A DNA stretch of 12,319 nucleotides from Chloroflexota bacterium (GCA_947483025.1 CANKMK010000005.1:1-12319), one strand, 5' to 3'; shown: positions 1 to 7,710, counted from the stretch's first letter. Made by a program: numbers and translations. The notes: a model not told the origin generated them from the letters alone.

Positions 1-249
1 TCCGCGGCGACGGGGCTCGGCCTCGGCCCGCTCCGCAGCGCCCTAGAAGAGGCGCTACAGCGCCAAGGCACTCCTGTAGACCTCCGCCTCCCATATACGG
101 CGGTGGGGGAGGTTGAGGCGATTCGCGCCCGAGGTGGCATCCAGGTGGCCTACGACGAAGACGCTCTTCATGTCACAGGTTTTGCCGCACCCGAGATGGC
201 CAGCGAACTGAAACGGCTGAAGCGCAACTCGACAGCGAAGCTGCTCTAA
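1..249 (+). CDS. hflX: GTPase HflX, C-terminal fragment (5' end outside window)
   Basis: This open frame runs in from the left edge and stops at TAA 247-249, giving 82 visible residues. It begins with SAATGLGLGPL, which matches the SAKTGEGL-type G5 motif of translation-associated GTPases and is followed by a helix. After it come the segment LRLPYTAVGEVEAIRARGG and an acidic YDEDALHVTGFAAPEMASEL stretch. This fits the small C-terminal domain after the G domain in HflX, where a LPY motif, a helix and a 'G-V-x-V-x-A-x-x-P' strand are typical. HflX is a ribosome-associated GTPase that splits or rescues stalled ribosomes under stress. The nucleotide-binding motifs G1-G4 lie outside the window, so another Obg/HflX-type GTPase remains possible. 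The tail is basic (KRLKRNSTAKLL). Confidence 0.72.
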   Translation, partial: SAATGLGLGPLRSALEEALQRQGTPVDLRLPYTAVGEVEAIRARGGIQVAYDEDALHVTGFAAPEMASELKRLKRNSTAKLL

Positions 250-253
250 GCCA

Positions 254-320
254 AGAGCTCAGCCCGGCGCATTGCCAGAGGGGACAGTTATAGGAGGTGG
301 CTCCGCGCTGGGGCTCTCTC
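254..320 (+). other. Imperfect inverted repeat after hflX, enclosing an orphan Shine-Dalgarno-like sequence
   Basis: AGCCCGGCGC at 261-270 can pair with GCGCTGGGGCT at 305-315, leaving one bulged G and one G-U pair. AGAG 254-257 can extend the stem with CTCT 316-319 across a bulge. The loop contains TAGGAGGTGG (291-300), a strong ribosome-binding-like motif with no credible gene after it. No T-run follows, so this is not a classic intrinsic terminator. It may mark the hflX transcript end or be chance pairing in GC-rich DNA. Confidence 0.25.
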
Positions 321-384
321 ATCTTGGTTCCGATAATGATAGTTATGTGACGAAGCAGGCTGGGCGCTGAGCACGGAACGTCGC

Positions 385-390
385 TATCCT
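385..390 (+). promoter_or_regulatory. Probable -10 element (TATCCT) of a leaderless promoter
   Basis: TATCCT ends six bases before the ATG at 397, and only CCCCCC lies between. No purine-rich Shine-Dalgarno sequence precedes the start. A TANNNT hexamer 6-8 bases before a start codon is the usual signature of leaderless transcription, with the start site at or next to the A of ATG. I see no good -35 box at normal spacing. The asd promoter in this window has the same layout. Confidence 0.5.
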
Positions 391-396
391 CCCCCC

Positions 397-2007
397 ATGC
401 GGATTGAGTTCATCGCCCAGGCCGGAGTCAAGATCCACACCGCGCACGGCTCAATCCTGTGTGATCCCTGGTTCAATCCTGCGTATTACGCGGGCTGGTT
501 CCCGTATCCCCGGAATGACAAGCTCGACCATGCCGCCCTAGGCGCGACCGACTACCTCTACATCAGCCACCTGCACCGGGATCACTTCGACCCTGAGTGG
601 CTGAAGACCTACTGCAACAAGGACGCGGTGGTCATCCTGCCCGCCTACCCACTCCCGGAGCTCAAGGAGGCACTCCAGGGGCTCGGATTCCATACGTTCA
701 TCGAGACGCAGTCGGGCGTCCCAGTGCGCCACGGGGGCCTCAGCATCGTTGTGGAGGCCCTCACAGCCCCCACGGACGGTCCAATTGGTGATTCCGCACT
801 CCTCGTCGACGACGGCGAAGAGCGCCTCCTGAACCTCAATGACAGCCGCCCTACTGATCCAGACCGCCTCCTGGTGCAAGGGGCGATCGACATCTGTCTC
901 CTGCAGTTCAGCGGTGCGATCTGGTATCCCATGGTCTATGAGATGCCGGCGAAGGCTGCTGAGGCGCTCGCCAAGAAGAAACGCGCCGCACAGTTCACCC
1001 GTGCCGCCCGATACGTGGAGATCATTTCGCCTCGTGTGGTGATCCCATCGGCGGGACCCCCCTGCTTCCTCGACGATGAGCTCTTCCGCTGGAATGACGT
1101 CAACGACGCCGAGGATTCGATCTTTCCCGACCAGCGATTCATGGTTGAACGCCTGCAGGCTGAGGGCCAGGCGGCCGTTCTGATGCTCCCAGGGAGCGTC
1201 GGAGCGTTCAACGCTGACGGCGTCTTCGATGTGCAGCACCTCAAGGGGGATCTGTCTGTGCAGGATGTCTTTGCGAACAAAGAGGTGTATTTGCGCAGAT
1301 ACGCAGCGGACATGGCTCCTGTCATTGCGGCCGAAAAAGCATCGTGGGAAGGTCCCCGAAGCAACCTCGTCCCCGAAATGAAGGCGTGGTTTGAGCCACT
1401 CATGGCGCTCGGACCGCGCGTGTGTGATGGAATCGGCACTGCGGTCAAGATTCAGACCGATGACGAGGCGATCATCCTCGACTTCCCGGAGCGGTCCGTC
1501 GTTGCCGATGACGGCCGGGAGGTTGATTTCCGGTTCACGATCCCCCGCTCCCTCCTCGACCACCTGGTGCGCACGCGCACAGATGACTGGGTCAACAGTC
1601 TCTTCCTCTCGCTGCGCTTCTCAGCGTGGCGCAAAGGTGCCTATAACGACTACGTCTACACCTGGTTCAAGTGCCTCTCCACGGCACGGATCCAGTACGC
1701 CGAGGGCTTCTATGCCGAGAATGGTCCAACCGAGGGGACGTTCGACCTGACTGGGTGGCAGATTCAGCGGCGCTGCCCACATATGAAGGCCGACCTCACC
1801 CGCTTTGGAACCACGGATGGCGAAACGCTGACCTGCAGCATCCATGGGTGGCAGTGGGATCTTGCGACCGGGCGCTGCTTAACCTCCGACGGCCACCCCC
1901 TCTTCTCGCGGCCACAAAGTGACGAGGCGAAAGCGCTCGCGGCCACAGCTGCAACGCAGCCACCACCAGGTCCTGACGCCGCCGCCGGCTCACCAGAGGG
2001 CGCCTAG
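397..2007 (+). CDS. Metallo-beta-lactamase-fold protein with C-terminal Rieske [2Fe-2S] domain, function unknown
   Basis: Residues 1 to about 285 look like an UlaG/CMP-Neu5Ac hydroxylase-like metallo-beta-lactamase fold: LCDPWF (21-26), the metal motif H58-L-H60-R-D62-H63, and LLNLND ending at D149. A middle part, about 345-430, has the conserved-looking segment SLRFSAWRKGAYNDYVYTWF. The C-terminus carries a full Rieske motif: C460-P-H462, 17 residues, then C480-S-I-H483-G-W, which should ligate a [2Fe-2S] cluster. A Pro/Ala-rich tail follows (about 509-536). CMP-Neu5Ac hydroxylase also combines these two folds, but there the Rieske domain is N-terminal. I recall mycobacterial Rieske proteins of similar length (Rv3818 type) as possible relatives. 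The substrate is unknown, though a redox or oxygenase-like role is plausible. There is no signal peptide, so it is probably cytoplasmic. The ATG at 397 fits the adjacent -10 hexamer. It is probably transcribed alone, converging on the murC-like gene. Domain calls are firm; function is not. Confidence 0.85.
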   Translation: MRIEFIAQAGVKIHTAHGSILCDPWFNPAYYAGWFPYPRNDKLDHAALGATDYLYISHLHRDHFDPEWLKTYCNKDAVVILPAYPLPELKEALQGLGFHTFIETQSGVPVRHGGLSIVVEALTAPTDGPIGDSALLVDDGEERLLNLNDSRPTDPDRLLVQGAIDICLLQFSGAIWYPMVYEMPAKAAEALAKKKRAAQFTRAARYVEIISPRVVIPSAGPPCFLDDELFRWNDVNDAEDSIFPDQRFMVERLQAEGQAAVLMLPGSVGAFNADGVFDVQHLKGDLSVQDVFANKEVYLRRYAADMAPVIAAEKASWEGPRSNLVPEMKAWFEPLMALGPRVCDGIGTAVKIQTDDEAIILDFPERSVVADDGREVDFRFTIPRSLLDHLVRTRTDDWVNSLFLSLRFSAWRKGAYNDYVYTWFKCLSTARIQYAEGFYAENGPTEGTFDLTGWQIQRRCPHMKADLTRFGTTDGETLTCSIHGWQWDLATGRCLTSDGHPLFSRPQSDEAKALAATAATQPPPGPDAAAGSPEGA

Positions 2008-2035
2008 TCCCCTCCCCCGCCTCACCAGCCCCTGG

Positions 2036-3583
2036 CTACGAGGTTGTGCCGAGTCCTCGGGCCAGCGCCTTGGCGATCTCTGTTGATCGCCCACCACCCA
2101 TGACCAGAACGACCGTCTCAGGGGTGATGGTCGGGAGGAGGGCCGCTGCGGTCTCCAGGACGGTGCCTGGCGCGGTTGCTGGCGTGCCCATCGCTGTGAT
2201 CCGATCGGCAAGATCAGAAGCCGCGACGCTCGTAGTGTCGAGATCGCGCACGGCAAAGATTTCAGCAACAGCAACACGGTCGGCAGCACTGCACGACTTC
2301 GCGAGACCTTCGAGCAGCGCAGCGGTCCGGTGGTACGTGAGCGGCTCAATGGCGAGGAGAAGTGTTCGATTCGGATATCGCTGTCGAACGGTCGCGATCG
2401 TGGCGTCAATGGCGGTTGGGTGGTGGCCGTAGTCGTCAAGCACGGTAATCGAGCCGTGGTCATAGAGCACCTCCATCCTTCGACCAACGCCACCAAAGGA
2501 GAGGAGTGAGCGCGCAATCCCATCGGCGCTACCGCCAGCACTGGCGGCAAGCGCGGCAACGCCGAGGCCGTTTGACGCGTTGTGCGCACCGAAAAGACCG
2601 ATTGGGAGGACGCGGTTCAAGAGATCGCGCAGGGCCGGCGCTGCAGCTGCAGCGCGTTCAGAGAGGTGCCCAATGGTGATCGAGAACGCCCCCTCCCCTC
2701 GGGACGTTACCGTAGCGTGGAGATCTGCATCGTTGGCATCCGGTGCTTCCGATGCAGAAAAGGTGTACACGCTGCTGGAAGCTCCGGCAGCAAGCAGTGC
2801 TGCAAGTTCCGCGCCACCCTGATCCCCGCTGTTGATGAATACGGCACCACTCTTTGCTGGATAAGCGGCCCAGCGTGCAAACGTTTCCACAGCGGCGCGA
2901 CGGTCGGCGAAGATGTCGGGATGATCCCAATCCACGTTGAGAATGAGCGCCCGATCAGCGTAGTAGGTGTCGAAGTTGCCGCCGTACTCGTCTGCCTCTA
3001 CGAGGAAGCCTGGGTCGCTGCTGATGTGAACGGGCGAACCGGGAGGCGTGCCGAGCTCCCCAGTGAGTGGGCCGCCGACGAACGCTGATGGGTTGATACC
3101 AGAACGGATAAGCGCATCAAGAACCCATCCGGTCGTCGTCGTCTTTCCGTGCGTGCCGCCTACACCGATCAGCAAGCCACCGCGTGTTGCAGCTGCATCG
3201 GCAATCACCTGCTGCACCGAGATGGCTTGCGCACCAGCCGTGCGTGCGAGCAACACCTCAGGATGGTTTGGCTGGGTACTCGTAATAGCCTTTGAGATTG
3301 CGACCACGCTCTCAGCGTTGAGCGCCGCACAGGCGTGCAGGACCTCAGGGCTCGTGGCAGATCCGACCGGGATTCCGGCGCTTGCGAGGATCACCGCGGA
3401 CTCCCCTGCCAGCGCCTGGTCGTACCCCGAAACGCGCACACCAAGCGCCTTGGCATGCAGCGCGGCCGCAAGCGCGGCGGTACCGCCGACCCCAATGATG
3501 TGGAGGCGTGATCCAGGCTGGAGTTTCGCCCCCCTACGGGAGGGCTCTAATCCCGCGGCGATCTCGTCAATTGAGCGCGTCAC
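2036..3583 (-). CDS. murC: Mur ligase, probable UDP-N-acetylmuramate--L-alanine ligase (MurC-like)
   Basis: The 515-residue protein has the three-domain Mur ligase plan. An N-terminal Rossmann part carries HIIGVGG (28-34). The central ATPase has the P-loop GGTHGKTTT (142-150), EADEY (196-200) and NVDWDHPDIF (216-225). The C-terminal domain has FGGVGRRME (363-371), the MurC-type DDYGHHPTAI (383-392) and EPLTYHRT (413-420). MurC adds L-alanine to UDP-MurNAc in the cytoplasm, the first peptide step of peptidoglycan synthesis. The GTG start lies three bases after the yajQ stop with no clear Shine-Dalgarno sequence, so translation is probably coupled. It is the last gene of the run. Two motifs deviate: EPLTYHRT replaces the usual QPHxYSRT, and MGGGRSTEIA (495-504) stands where MurC normally has GAGD. 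Mpl (murein tripeptide ligase) or another MurC/Mpl paralogue is the alternative. No other mur or dcw gene is nearby. Confidence 0.8.
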   Translation of the reverse strand: MTRSIDEIAAGLEPSRRGAKLQPGSRLHIIGVGGTAALAAALHAKALGVRVSGYDQALAGESAVILASAGIPVGSATSPEVLHACAALNAESVVAISKAITSTQPNHPEVLLARTAGAQAISVQQVIADAAATRGGLLIGVGGTHGKTTTTGWVLDALIRSGINPSAFVGGPLTGELGTPPGSPVHISSDPGFLVEADEYGGNFDTYYADRALILNVDWDHPDIFADRRAAVETFARWAAYPAKSGAVFINSGDQGGAELAALLAAGASSSVYTFSASEAPDANDADLHATVTSRGEGAFSITIGHLSERAAAAAPALRDLLNRVLPIGLFGAHNASNGLGVAALAASAGGSADGIARSLLSFGGVGRRMEVLYDHGSITVLDDYGHHPTAIDATIATVRQRYPNRTLLLAIEPLTYHRTAALLEGLAKSCSAADRVAVAEIFAVRDLDTTSVAASDLADRITAMGTPATAPGTVLETAAALLPTITPETVVLVMGGGRSTEIAKALARGLGTTS

Positions 3584-3586
3584 AAG

Positions 3587-4078
3587 TTACCGATAGTTCT
3601 CAAACTGCAACGGCCGCTCAACATCGAGGTCCTTAAGGCTGGTCATCACCTCTTGCAACTCGTCGCGTGACTTTCCGGTCACACGTACCGCCTCGCCCTG
3701 GATCTGAGTCTTCACTTTTGGAAACGTATCTCGAATGAACTTCGCAATCTTCTTCGCAGCAACATCGTCAAGTCCCTTGCGTAGCTTTACGTGCACGCGG
3801 AGGGTATCTCCACCAGCCGCCTCAGCCTTCCCCCAGTCGTACGTACGAAGGTCGATACCTCGTTTTACCGACTTGGATTCGAGGATGTCACGGAGCGCCT
3901 TCAGGCGAAGATCGCCATCGACGCGAATAATCAGCTCACCCTTCTCCTCTTTGATTTCGGCGGTGGCGTCGCGAAAGTCGTAGCGGGTTGCGATCTCACG
4001 CCGAGTCTGGTCGAGGGCGTTCTTGAGCTCCTGCTCGTCATATTCCGAGACGACGTCAAACGAATTATCGGCTGCCAT
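3587..4078 (-). CDS. yajQ: YajQ family nucleotide (cyclic di-GMP)-binding protein
   Basis: The 163-residue length and motifs fit YajQ from end to end: NSFDVVSEYDEQELKNALDQ at the start, RYDFRDATAEI (32-42), the KSVKRGIDL segment (69-77), GLDDVAAKKIAKFI, the signature IQGEAVRVTGKSRDELQ (125-141) and a C-terminal PLQFENYR. YajQ proteins are small cytoplasmic proteins with two ferredoxin-like folds. They bind nucleotides or tRNA, and some members bind cyclic di-GMP and act as transcription co-regulators. The ATG is set by an AGGAGGT Shine-Dalgarno sequence five bases upstream, inside the 3' end of the rodZ-like gene. The stop lies three bases before the murC-like start. Nothing here shows which ligand it binds. 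Confidence 0.93.
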   Translation of the reverse strand: MAADNSFDVVSEYDEQELKNALDQTRREIATRYDFRDATAEIKEEKGELIIRVDGDLRLKALRDILESKSVKRGIDLRTYDWGKAEAAGGDTLRVHVKLRKGLDDVAAKKIAKFIRDTFPKVKTQIQGEAVRVTGKSRDELQEVMTSLKDLDVERPLQFENYR

Positions 4079-4081
4079 GCG

Positions 4082-5404
4082 CTACCTCCTTGATGATTTC
4101 TGCACCTTCCCCGTACTGAGGAAGGCGTAGGTTTCGGCTCCGGTGCCGCCGTTGATCCCGCTTATGGTACGCCCGTTGAGCGCGAACAGAAGGGCAGAGG
4201 GATCCCCGCTACGGATCTCAACGCGCTTTGTCCCCGTGAAGGTTAGCCGTGTGCCAGGGGCAATGGTCTTCCCCGAAACGCTGATTGCTGGGTCGAGCTG
4301 GCCGTCTATCCAGACGCGAATCCACGTTGACGAAGTGCCGCCAGTAACGCTGACTGTAGCCCCGGTGAACGAGACGTCTACCGTGCGCGTAGCCTGACCG
4401 AGCGCCCCATCTGCAGTGGTGACACTAAAGCTCAGCGTCCATCGCCCAGCCGGGAGGGAGATGCCCCCGGTGGCTGTCCCGCTCGCATCGCTCGTGATCG
4501 TTGAGGTGACCAGCCCCCCTGCGGTGTCGGCTGCGGTGATCCCGACCTCAGTATTCGGGGTGGTAACGAGCGAGATCGGTACGTCACCGTTTTCAACAGC
4601 GAGATTGGTTGAGGGCTGCGTCACGGTGATCTCGGGCGCAACCTTGTCGGGGAGCGCCACAACAAACACGCGCTCGGCTGAGGTGCTCGACTCGCCGCCA
4701 GTGCCAGGCTTCACGGCGTTAGCAACGACCTCTGTGCGGCCAGTGCCGAGGGGCACAATGAGGCTCCAGAGCCCACTCTCGTCGGCCTCCGTCGTAAGCT
4801 GCGCCCCAGCGCTGGTGTTGATCACGATGCTTGCATTGGCGTCAGCCGTTCCCTTGAGCGCGTGGGAGAGCGTCCCCGCTGCGAGGTTGCTGATCGCATC
4901 TCCTGGGTAGGTGATGGCGATAGATGGCGGCAAGATGAATCGCAGGAGCTGCAGCACCATGAAGCCGCTGATGGCCAGGACCGCGAGTCCGAGGCCGCCC
5001 ATGGCCAGCACCCCTCGAGTAGATCGGATCAGGCCTGGACGCAGAGCGACAAGGCGATCCAACGCAGAGGTGGGTCGCTGCGATGGCGTAAGGGCGGGTT
5101 CTCGTACTGGAGTTGGGTCAACCTGCCAGCCTGCGGCCACCGTGGCGGGGTCGAGCCCGAGGTAGGCGGCGTACGTTCGCAGCTGCCCGAGGGCATACAC
5201 CCGTGGCGGAAGTTGGCTGTGGTCTTCACGTTCAAACGCATCAAGGATCGGGGCGCGAATCTTTAACTCGGCGGAGGCATCTGCAATGCTGACGCCGCGC
5301 CGCTCACGAGCCTGGCGCAGCCGATCACCAATGCTGGGGGCCTGTGGAGTCACCTCTTCGGATACACCGAGTGCCTGGGGGCTGATGGGAGCCTGCTCGC
5401 TCAT
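4082..5404 (-). CDS. rodZ: RodZ-like membrane protein with N-terminal HTH, two Ig-like domains and C-terminal DUF4115
   Basis: This 440-residue protein has an N-terminal RodZ/YmfM-type HTH region (about 23-93: SIGDRLRQARERRGVSIADA, then LPPRVYALGQLRTYAAYLGL). One membrane segment follows (about 131-158). Two Ig-like repeats come next, about 161-251 and 257-347, starting with PPSIAITYPG and APEITVTQPS. The C-terminal DUF4115 domain (about 360-428) starts at WIRVWIDGQL and includes LLFALNGRTISGING. RodZ proteins anchor the MreB-based shape machinery, with the HTH in the cytoplasm and the C-terminus outside. The two inserted Ig-like repeats make it much longer outside the membrane than classical RodZ. 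The ATG has a strong GGGAGGAG Shine-Dalgarno sequence (5420-5413) and starts two bases after the ftsK stop. A rodZ/ymfM gene near ftsK is also seen in Firmicutes. No mreB lies in the window. Domain order is clear; a true RodZ role is inferred. Confidence 0.85.
   Translation of the reverse strand: MSEQAPISPQALGVSEEVTPQAPSIGDRLRQARERRGVSIADASAELKIRAPILDAFEREDHSQLPPRVYALGQLRTYAAYLGLDPATVAAGWQVDPTPVREPALTPSQRPTSALDRLVALRPGLIRSTRGVLAMGGLGLAVLAISGFMVLQLLRFILPPSIAITYPGDAISNLAAGTLSHALKGTADANASIVINTSAGAQLTTEADESGLWSLIVPLGTGRTEVVANAVKPGTGGESSTSAERVFVVALPDKVAPEITVTQPSTNLAVENGDVPISLVTTPNTEVGITAADTAGGLVTSTITSDASGTATGGISLPAGRWTLSFSVTTADGALGQATRTVDVSFTGATVSVTGGTSSTWIRVWIDGQLDPAISVSGKTIAPGTRLTFTGTKRVEIRSGDPSALLFALNGRTISGINGGTGAETYAFLSTGKVQKSSRR
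4084..4090 (-). promoter_or_regulatory. Shine-Dalgarno sequence of yajQ, overlapping the end of the rodZ-like gene
   Basis: On the minus strand AGGAGGT sits five bases before the yajQ ATG. Its first six bases are the last two sense codons (AGG AGG, Arg-Arg) of the upstream gene, and the final T begins that gene's TAG stop (4084-4082). The site therefore fixes the yajQ start and ties the two genes together. Confidence 0.85.
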
Positions 5405-5406
5405 CG

Positions 5407-7707
5407 CTAGGACTCCTCCCCTGGCTCCCCCGCTCCGTTCGCTCCATCGCGGGGTGTGCCCGGGGCACCAGCTGCGTCAGCGGCGATCTTGTCGCGATTC
5501 ACCACGCGGGCGGTCGAGCCATCGAACGATCCGATGTATCCCTTCTCTTCTAGTTGGTCGATGATGCGCGCGGCACGCGCATAGCCAATGCGTAATCGAC
5601 GCTGAAGGAGCGATGCAGAGGCACGATCGTGCTCGGCCACCACCTGCACCGCCTCATCGAAGAGTCGGTCGGCGGGCTCCTCATCGCGACCGCGATCTGC
5701 GCCGGCACCTCCACTTCGTTCCGCGCTGGCGACGATTCCTAGCTGATAGTCCGGCAAACCTTGCTCGCGCCAATGGGTGACAACGGCGTTGATCTCGCGG
5801 TCAGACACGAATACACCTTGCATACGTGTGGGCTTCGGTGCGTCGGACGGCTGGAAGAGCATGTCACCACGACCGATGAGGTCTTCGGCACCAGGCGCAT
5901 CAAGCACCGTACGCGAATCAATCTGGCTCGCCATCGAGAAGGCGATGCGGCTTGGGATGTTGGCCTTGATTAGCCCAGTGACAACGTTCACTGAAGGTCG
6001 CTGCGTGGCAAGGATCAGATGGATGCCAGTGGCGCGAGCCTTCTGCGCGATGCGAACGATTGACTCTTCTGTCTCTCGGCCGTCTTGCATCATGAGGTCA
6101 GCGAGCTCGTCGATGATGATGACGATCGAATACATTCGATCATGCACATCTTCACGACTCGAGTTGTATCCCTCAAGGTTTCGTGCACCGGCGCTCGCAA
6201 ACATGCGGTAGCGGTTCTCCATCTCGAGGACTGCCCACTTGAGGGCTGATGCGGCCTTGTCAGATTCGGTGATTACAGGAACAAGCAGATGTGGCAGCCC
6301 GTTGTAGCCGGAGAGCTCTACGCGCTTCGGGTCTACCAGAATCATGCGCAGCTCTTGTGGTGTTCTCGCAAAGAGGAACGACGCGATAATGGCATTCACC
6401 ATCACGCTCTTTCCTGACCCTGTCGCGCCTGCGATCAGGAGATGCGGCATGGAGGCGAGATCGCGCACCTGTGGCGTACCACCAACGTCCTTGCCGAGCG
6501 CGAATGGGATGACCTGTGTTGGTGTCCAGGATCCGGCCTTATCAATCGGCATGAGCAGTGGCTTGAAGCGAATTGCCTCCGCCTCCTGGTTTGGAATCTC
6601 AATACCGACAACAGCCTTACCTGGGATTGGAGCTTCGATGCGAATCGAGCGAGCGCTGAGCGCCATGGCCAGGTCATCGCCAAGGCCCTCGATGCGGCTG
6701 ATCCGCACATTAGGCGCAGGGGTCAACTCGTACTGCGTTACGACTGGGCCAGGATTCGCTGTCACTGAGGTGATCTCGATGCCGAGATCCCGCAGCTTCT
6801 GCACGATGATCGCAGCATTCGCCTGGTGGATGCTGGCATTAGGGCTGACTGATTTCCCCGGAGCATCAAGAAGGCTTGTGGATGGAAGCTCCCAGGCAAC
6901 CGCACCGTCGGCGCCTGTTCTTGCCGCAGGAGATACCGCTCTACTCGTGGACGCATCTGCCTCTCCTCGGAGTGAGCCCCCAGTTCGTACATTGGTGGTA
7001 TCCACCTCAGGAGCGTCGCTGACGGCGGCACTTGGCTCAACAGCGACAGGAGCAGGTGTAACGCTAATCACAGGTTGGCTCTCAGCCTCTATGCGCATTC
7101 GGGCGGCCTCCGCCGCACGAGCCGCCTCACGCTCTTGCATGATCCGCTCACGCTCCGCAGCAAGCTTTTCAACTCCCTCACCGAGCACTTCGGCCCCAAC
7201 TTTTGCTCCTGCGAAGAGTTTGGCGAAGAGTTCGCGCACCACGGACTCCGCGAGGATCAGGCCGATCCCAATCAGGATCCCCGTCCATGCAACGAAGGCT
7301 CCGATACCGGTAAGCAGGCTCGCAGCGCCGCCGCCAGCAATGCTTCCAATGCGACCACCATGGGTCGGCGCAACGATCTCGATCAGGGCGAGCAGGCCCA
7401 CGATGGCGAAAAGTGAGAGGGCGATACGCAGCGGAACCCGAGATGCGGAGGCGGAGCGTCGTTCAATCCAGACGGCAAAAACAATGAGAAGTCCGGGCAC
7501 CAACCAGCGGCCGGCACCGAACCATGGGGCAAGTACGTCGCGGAGCACATCGGCGAGCGCGCCTCGCCCTGGCAGTATCAGGCCGACAGCAAAGATGACG
7601 CCTGTAACCGCAAAGGCAAGCGAGAGCAGCGTGCGGAGCGCCGACCGAGATGCCAACGGGCCACGCCGCGTCTGACGTCCTGCGCTCTCGCCTCCCCGCT
7701 TTGCCAT
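5407..7707 (-). CDS. ftsK: DNA translocase FtsK/SpoIIIE
   Basis: The 766-residue protein has four predicted membrane helices (about 24-45, 66-81, 91-112 and 128-155). A charged helical stretch (about 175-210) and a low-complexity linker (to about 285) follow. The motor domain has Walker A GATGSGKS (427-434), VDPKRVELSGYNGLPHL (458-473), Walker B IVIIIDELADL (528-538) and the LATQRPSVNVVTGLIKANIP segment (566-585). A C-terminal winged-helix gamma domain (about 680-737, LLQRRLRIGYARAARIIDQL) reads the polar DNA motifs that direct translocation. FtsK pumps chromosome termini across the division septum. The ATG lies three bases after the rnj stop, with GAGG (7719-7716) eight bases upstream as a moderate Shine-Dalgarno sequence. 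All functional motifs are intact. The SpoIIIE versus FtsK naming cannot be settled from sequence. Confidence 0.96.
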   Translation of the reverse strand: MAKRGGESAGRQTRRGPLASRSALRTLLSLAFAVTGVIFAVGLILPGRGALADVLRDVLAPWFGAGRWLVPGLLIVFAVWIERRSASASRVPLRIALSLFAIVGLLALIEIVAPTHGGRIGSIAGGGAASLLTGIGAFVAWTGILIGIGLILAESVVRELFAKLFAGAKVGAEVLGEGVEKLAAERERIMQEREAARAAEAARMRIEAESQPVISVTPAPVAVEPSAAVSDAPEVDTTNVRTGGSLRGEADASTSRAVSPAARTGADGAVAWELPSTSLLDAPGKSVSPNASIHQANAAIIVQKLRDLGIEITSVTANPGPVVTQYELTPAPNVRISRIEGLGDDLAMALSARSIRIEAPIPGKAVVGIEIPNQEAEAIRFKPLLMPIDKAGSWTPTQVIPFALGKDVGGTPQVRDLASMPHLLIAGATGSGKSVMVNAIIASFLFARTPQELRMILVDPKRVELSGYNGLPHLLVPVITESDKAASALKWAVLEMENRYRMFASAGARNLEGYNSSREDVHDRMYSIVIIIDELADLMMQDGRETEESIVRIAQKARATGIHLILATQRPSVNVVTGLIKANIPSRIAFSMASQIDSRTVLDAPGAEDLIGRGDMLFQPSDAPKPTRMQGVFVSDREINAVVTHWREQGLPDYQLGIVASAERSGGAGADRGRDEEPADRLFDEAVQVVAEHDRASASLLQRRLRIGYARAARIIDQLEEKGYIGSFDGSTARVVNRDKIAADAAGAPGTPRDGANGAGEPGEES

Positions 7708-7710
7708 CGC

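Noticed and set aside
538..1563. Long open frame (341 codons) on the minus strand opposite the metallo-beta-lactamase/Rieske gene
   Set aside because: It is a frame shadow in GC-rich coding DNA: there are no family motifs, and the opposite strand carries clear catalytic and cluster motifs over the same bases.
397..2007. Assignment of the Rieske gene as CMP-N-acetylneuraminate hydroxylase
   Set aside because: Domain order is reversed, the metal site is non-standard, and no sialic acid genes are seen, so only fold-level similarity is supported.
2008..2035. Bidirectional terminator between the convergent Rieske and murC-like genes
   Set aside because: The 28-base C-rich gap has no stem longer than a few base pairs and no T-run on either strand.
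6344..7675. 443-codon open frame on the plus strand opposite ftsK
   Set aside because: The composition is Ser/Arg/Pro/Ala-rich without domains, as expected for the complement of a high-GC gene. FtsK motifs on the other strand are unambiguous.
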